Shown piece after piece: positions 62,200 to 64,000 of a DNA stretch of 64,000 nucleotides. Numbering within the stretch: the stretch's first letter is position 1; the number at the start of each line of letters is the position of its first letter. Source of the DNA: JADHLJ01 sp038116915 (lineage in GTDB: Bacteria; Pseudomonadota; Alphaproteobacteria; Thalassobaculales; Thalassobaculaceae); assembly GCA_038116915.1 (NCBI GenBank), contig JAYOEU010000003.1:15379-79378 (forward strand), given 5' to 3'. The translations under genes were made by a program, and so were the position numbers. The notes beneath the pieces are model-generated. The model was not told the DNA's origin and made no database searches. It worked only from the letters and a program-made list of their open reading frames with translations.

Positions 62200-63279
62200 T
62201 CAGCTTTTCGCCGCCGAAGCGGTGCCCAGGCGCTGGCCGGTATACCGGCCATCAAGGATCGGCTGCCACCAGTCGCGGTTTTCCAGATACCAGGCGACGG
62301 TCCGGCGCAAACCCGTCGCGAAGGTTTCGCGTGGTTGCCAGCCGAGGTCCCGGCTTATCTTCGACGCATCGATGGCATAGCGGAAATCGTGCCCGGGCCG
62401 ATCCTGAACGTAGGTTATCCGTTCGTCATGCCGTTTGCCGTCGGCGCGCGGCGCCATTTCGTCGAGCAGAGCGCAGACCTGACGCACGACATCGATATTC
62501 GCGATCTCCTCATTGCCCCCGACATTATAGCTCTCGCCGGCTTGACCTTGCGACACGATGGCCCACAGGGCCCGGGCGTGATCATCGACAAAGAGCCAGT
62601 CGCGGACGTTTTCCCCCTTGCCGTAGACCGGCAGCGCCTCGTCCTTCAGGCATTTGATGATCATCAGGGGGATGAGCTTTTCCGGAAAATGATAGGGACC
62701 GTAATTGTTCGAACAGTTGCTCAGCACCACGGGTAATCCATAGGTTTCGTGCCAGGCGCGCACCAGATGATCCGAGGAGGCCTTGCTGGCGGAGTACGGA
62801 GAGCGTGGATCGTATCTGGTTTCCTCGGTGAATGCTCCCTCTGGCCCGAGCGAACCGAAAACCTCGTCGGTGGAGATATGGTGGAAGCGGAAGGCGGCCT
62901 TGCGGTCCTCGGAGAGACCCTGCCAATAGCCGCGCGCCGCCTCGAGCATCGTATAGGTACCAACCACATTGGTTTGAATGAAGTCGCCGGGCCCGTCGAT
63001 GGACCGGTCCACATGGCTTTCGGCCGCGAGATGCATGATCACGTCGGGTTGGTGGCGGCGCAGCACGGCATTGACCGCCTCGCGGTCACAGATATCAAGA
63101 TGCTCAAATGCATATCGCGGCGAGTTGTCGATCGGTTTCAGTGAGGACAGATTGGCGGCGTAGGTCAATTTGTCGACATTGACCACGGCACAGCCGATCT
63201 CACCGACCAGCAAACGGATAACGGCTGAGCCTATAAACCCGGCGCCGCCGGTTACCAGAACCTTGTTTGGCTTGGTCAT
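62200..63279 (-). CDS. rfbB: dTDP-glucose 4,6-dehydratase
   Basis: A 359-residue extended SDR (start MTKPNKVLVTGG) that dehydrates dTDP-glucose to dTDP-4-keto-6-deoxyglucose. Diagnostic parts are VTGGAGFIGSAV, HLAAESHVDRSIDGP, HISTDEVFGSLG, YSASKASSDHLV (Tyr-Lys) and NNYGPYHFPEKLIPL. ATG 63279 is used, leaving 7 bp to the rfbC stop; an ATG at 63300 would overlap rfbC by 14 bases and lacks a better ribosome site. Confidence 0.97.
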   Translation of the reverse strand: MTKPNKVLVTGGAGFIGSAVIRLLVGEIGCAVVNVDKLTYAANLSSLKPIDNSPRYAFEHLDICDREAVNAVLRRHQPDVIMHLAAESHVDRSIDGPGDFIQTNVVGTYTMLEAARGYWQGLSEDRKAAFRFHHISTDEVFGSLGPEGAFTEETRYDPRSPYSASKASSDHLVRAWHETYGLPVVLSNCSNNYGPYHFPEKLIPLMIIKCLKDEALPVYGKGENVRDWLFVDDHARALWAIVSQGQAGESYNVGGNEEIANIDVVRQVCALLDEMAPRADGKRHDERITYVQDRPGHDFRYAIDASKISRDLGWQPRETFATGLRRTVAWYLENRDWWQPILDGRYTGQRLGTASAAKS

Positions 63280-63286
63280 GGACGCA

Positions 63287-63853
63287 TCATCCGGATCCAT
63301 GGGTGAAATAGACGGGCGAGGCGGCCAGGGTCGGATAGCCCGTATCCTTGCCGGAAAGCGTCGGCTGCGCGCCGTTCAGTGGCCAGTCGATTGCCAGATC
63401 CGGATCGTTCCACGCAATACCCCGCTCGTGATCGGGCGCGAAGGGTGCCGTCACCTTGTACTGAACCTCGGTGTCCTGAGCGATGGTGCAGAATCCATGG
63501 GCGAAACCCACGGGCACCAGGATCTGGTTCCAGGCCTCGGCGCTGATTTCACGGGAAACCCATTGCCCGAATGTGGGCGAGCCGTGGCGGATGTCAACGG
63601 CCACATCCAATATGGCGCCGCGGGTCACCCGAACCAGCTTGTCCTGTGCGAAGGGCGGAATCTGAAAATGCAATCCCCTGAGCGTGCCGACCGCCGCTGA
63701 GAAGGAATGGTTGTCCTGACAAAAGTCCAGAGCCAGACCGGCGGCCTCGAACTTCGCTCTGTTGTAGGTTTCGGAGAAGAACCCACGATGGTCTCCGAAT
63801 TTGGCAGGCGAAATGAGAATGACGTCCGGAATTTCGGTTTTTTCGATATCCAC
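63287..63853 (-). CDS. rfbC: dTDP-4-dehydrorhamnose 3,5-epimerase
   Basis: A 188-residue RmlC cupin that epimerises dTDP-4-keto-6-deoxyglucose. Family segments are DHRGFFSETYNRAKF, FCQDNHSFSAAVGTLRGLHFQ (core: TLRGLHFQ, with the catalytic His) and LVPVGFAHGFCTI. The GTG at 63853 (MDIEKTEIPDV) gives the standard N-terminus and length; an upstream ATG at 63898 would add 15 unconserved residues. It is the first rfb gene visible; the 147 bases to the window end hold no further gene that I can support. Confidence 0.94.
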   Translation of the reverse strand: MDIEKTEIPDVILISPAKFGDHRGFFSETYNRAKFEAAGLALDFCQDNHSFSAAVGTLRGLHFQIPPFAQDKLVRVTRGAILDVAVDIRHGSPTFGQWVSREISAEAWNQILVPVGFAHGFCTIAQDTEVQYKVTAPFAPDHERGIAWNDPDLAIDWPLNGAQPTLSGKDTGYPTLAASPVYFTHGSG

Positions 63854-64000
63854 AGGTACTCGATTCGCTGTCCCGTTTTGCTTGGCGGCTCTTATCATTT
63901 TCGGCGCAACCCCGCAACAATACCGCCCTCGGCGTGTCGATCAACGAACCGAAACCGCATGAACCTTGCTTTAGGTTCGACAATTCAATCGGTTATGTTA

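Noticed and set aside
1..64000. CRISPR arrays, tRNA/rRNA genes, insertion sequences, prophage genes
   Set aside because: No regularly spaced repeats, no cloverleaf-like sequence in the few intergenic gaps and no transposase or phage proteins were seen.

Overview
The window (about 64 kb, high GC, densely packed) looks like part of an alphaproteobacterial chromosome, probably a Rhodospirillales-like or related marine/soil lineage and possibly from a draft or metagenome assembly. The clues are a DUF1674 (SDHAF4-type) gene, a DUF1285 / CoA-pyrophosphatase / CCA-transferase block divergent from a MoxR-DUF58-DUF4159 operon, a TctCBA tricarboxylate transporter, and a LysR-pirin pair. A run of exactly 100 N (25080-25179) marks an assembly join. 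No rRNA, tRNA, CRISPR array, insertion sequence or phage gene was seen. Lineage is inferred from gene content only.

Layout. 1-2 kb: a 5'-truncated D-amino-acid deacylase-type amidohydrolase and an SDR. 2-9.7 kb (minus strand): polysaccharide genes (PglF/WbpM-like dehydratase, NAD-dependent epimerase, WecA/MraY-like transferase, heparinase II/III-like protein), then rpe and rsmB. 9.8-15.2 kb: DUF1674 gene, tctCBA, fhs with a clear terminator. 15.4-26.8 kb: GNAT, gamma-glutamyltransferase, secreted hypothetical, MATE exporter, a three-gene operon (AP-superfamily phosphodiesterase, NMT1/THI5-like protein without signal peptide, 2OG-Fe(II) oxygenase), a TPR-GT41 glycosyltransferase crossing the gap, hemF. 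26.9-37 kb: hydratase, CCA transferase, CoA pyrophosphatase and DUF1285 (minus), divergent from the MoxR/DUF58/DUF4159/VWA-like operon (plus). 37-43.5 kb: LysR/pirin, CoA-transferase/phytanoyl-CoA dioxygenase, zinc alcohol dehydrogenase, secreted hypothetical. 60-63.9 kb (minus): rfbC-rfbB-rfbD and an M23 peptidase.

The remarkable region is 43.6-60.0 kb. A plus-strand, tightly packed seven-gene run (45663-58550) encodes: (1) a fusion of an FAD/NAD(P) disulfide-reductase-type flavoprotein with two cyclic-nucleotide-binding domains and four [4Fe-4S] ferredoxin motifs; (2) a membrane protein with two HX13H helices, as in diheme b-type cytochromes; (3) an FHA-like cytoplasmic domain, one TM helix and a ten-CXXCH periplasmic part; (4) a small secreted protein; (5) a secreted protein with two GlcG/HbpS-like heme-binding domains; (6) an outer-membrane beta-barrel; (7) a 1259-residue secreted cytochrome with ten CXXCH motifs followed by a six-repeat LVIVD-type beta-propeller. 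A degenerate calcineurin-like gene follows, and a TPR protein plus a c554-like multiheme cytochrome are encoded divergently. Read in order this is a plausible electron path from cytoplasmic NAD(P)H through flavin, Fe-S, b-hemes and periplasmic c-hemes to the outer membrane (or the reverse), with a nucleotide-sensing input at one end. It resembles porin-cytochrome conduits in logic but not in composition, and is the best candidate for an undescribed system here.
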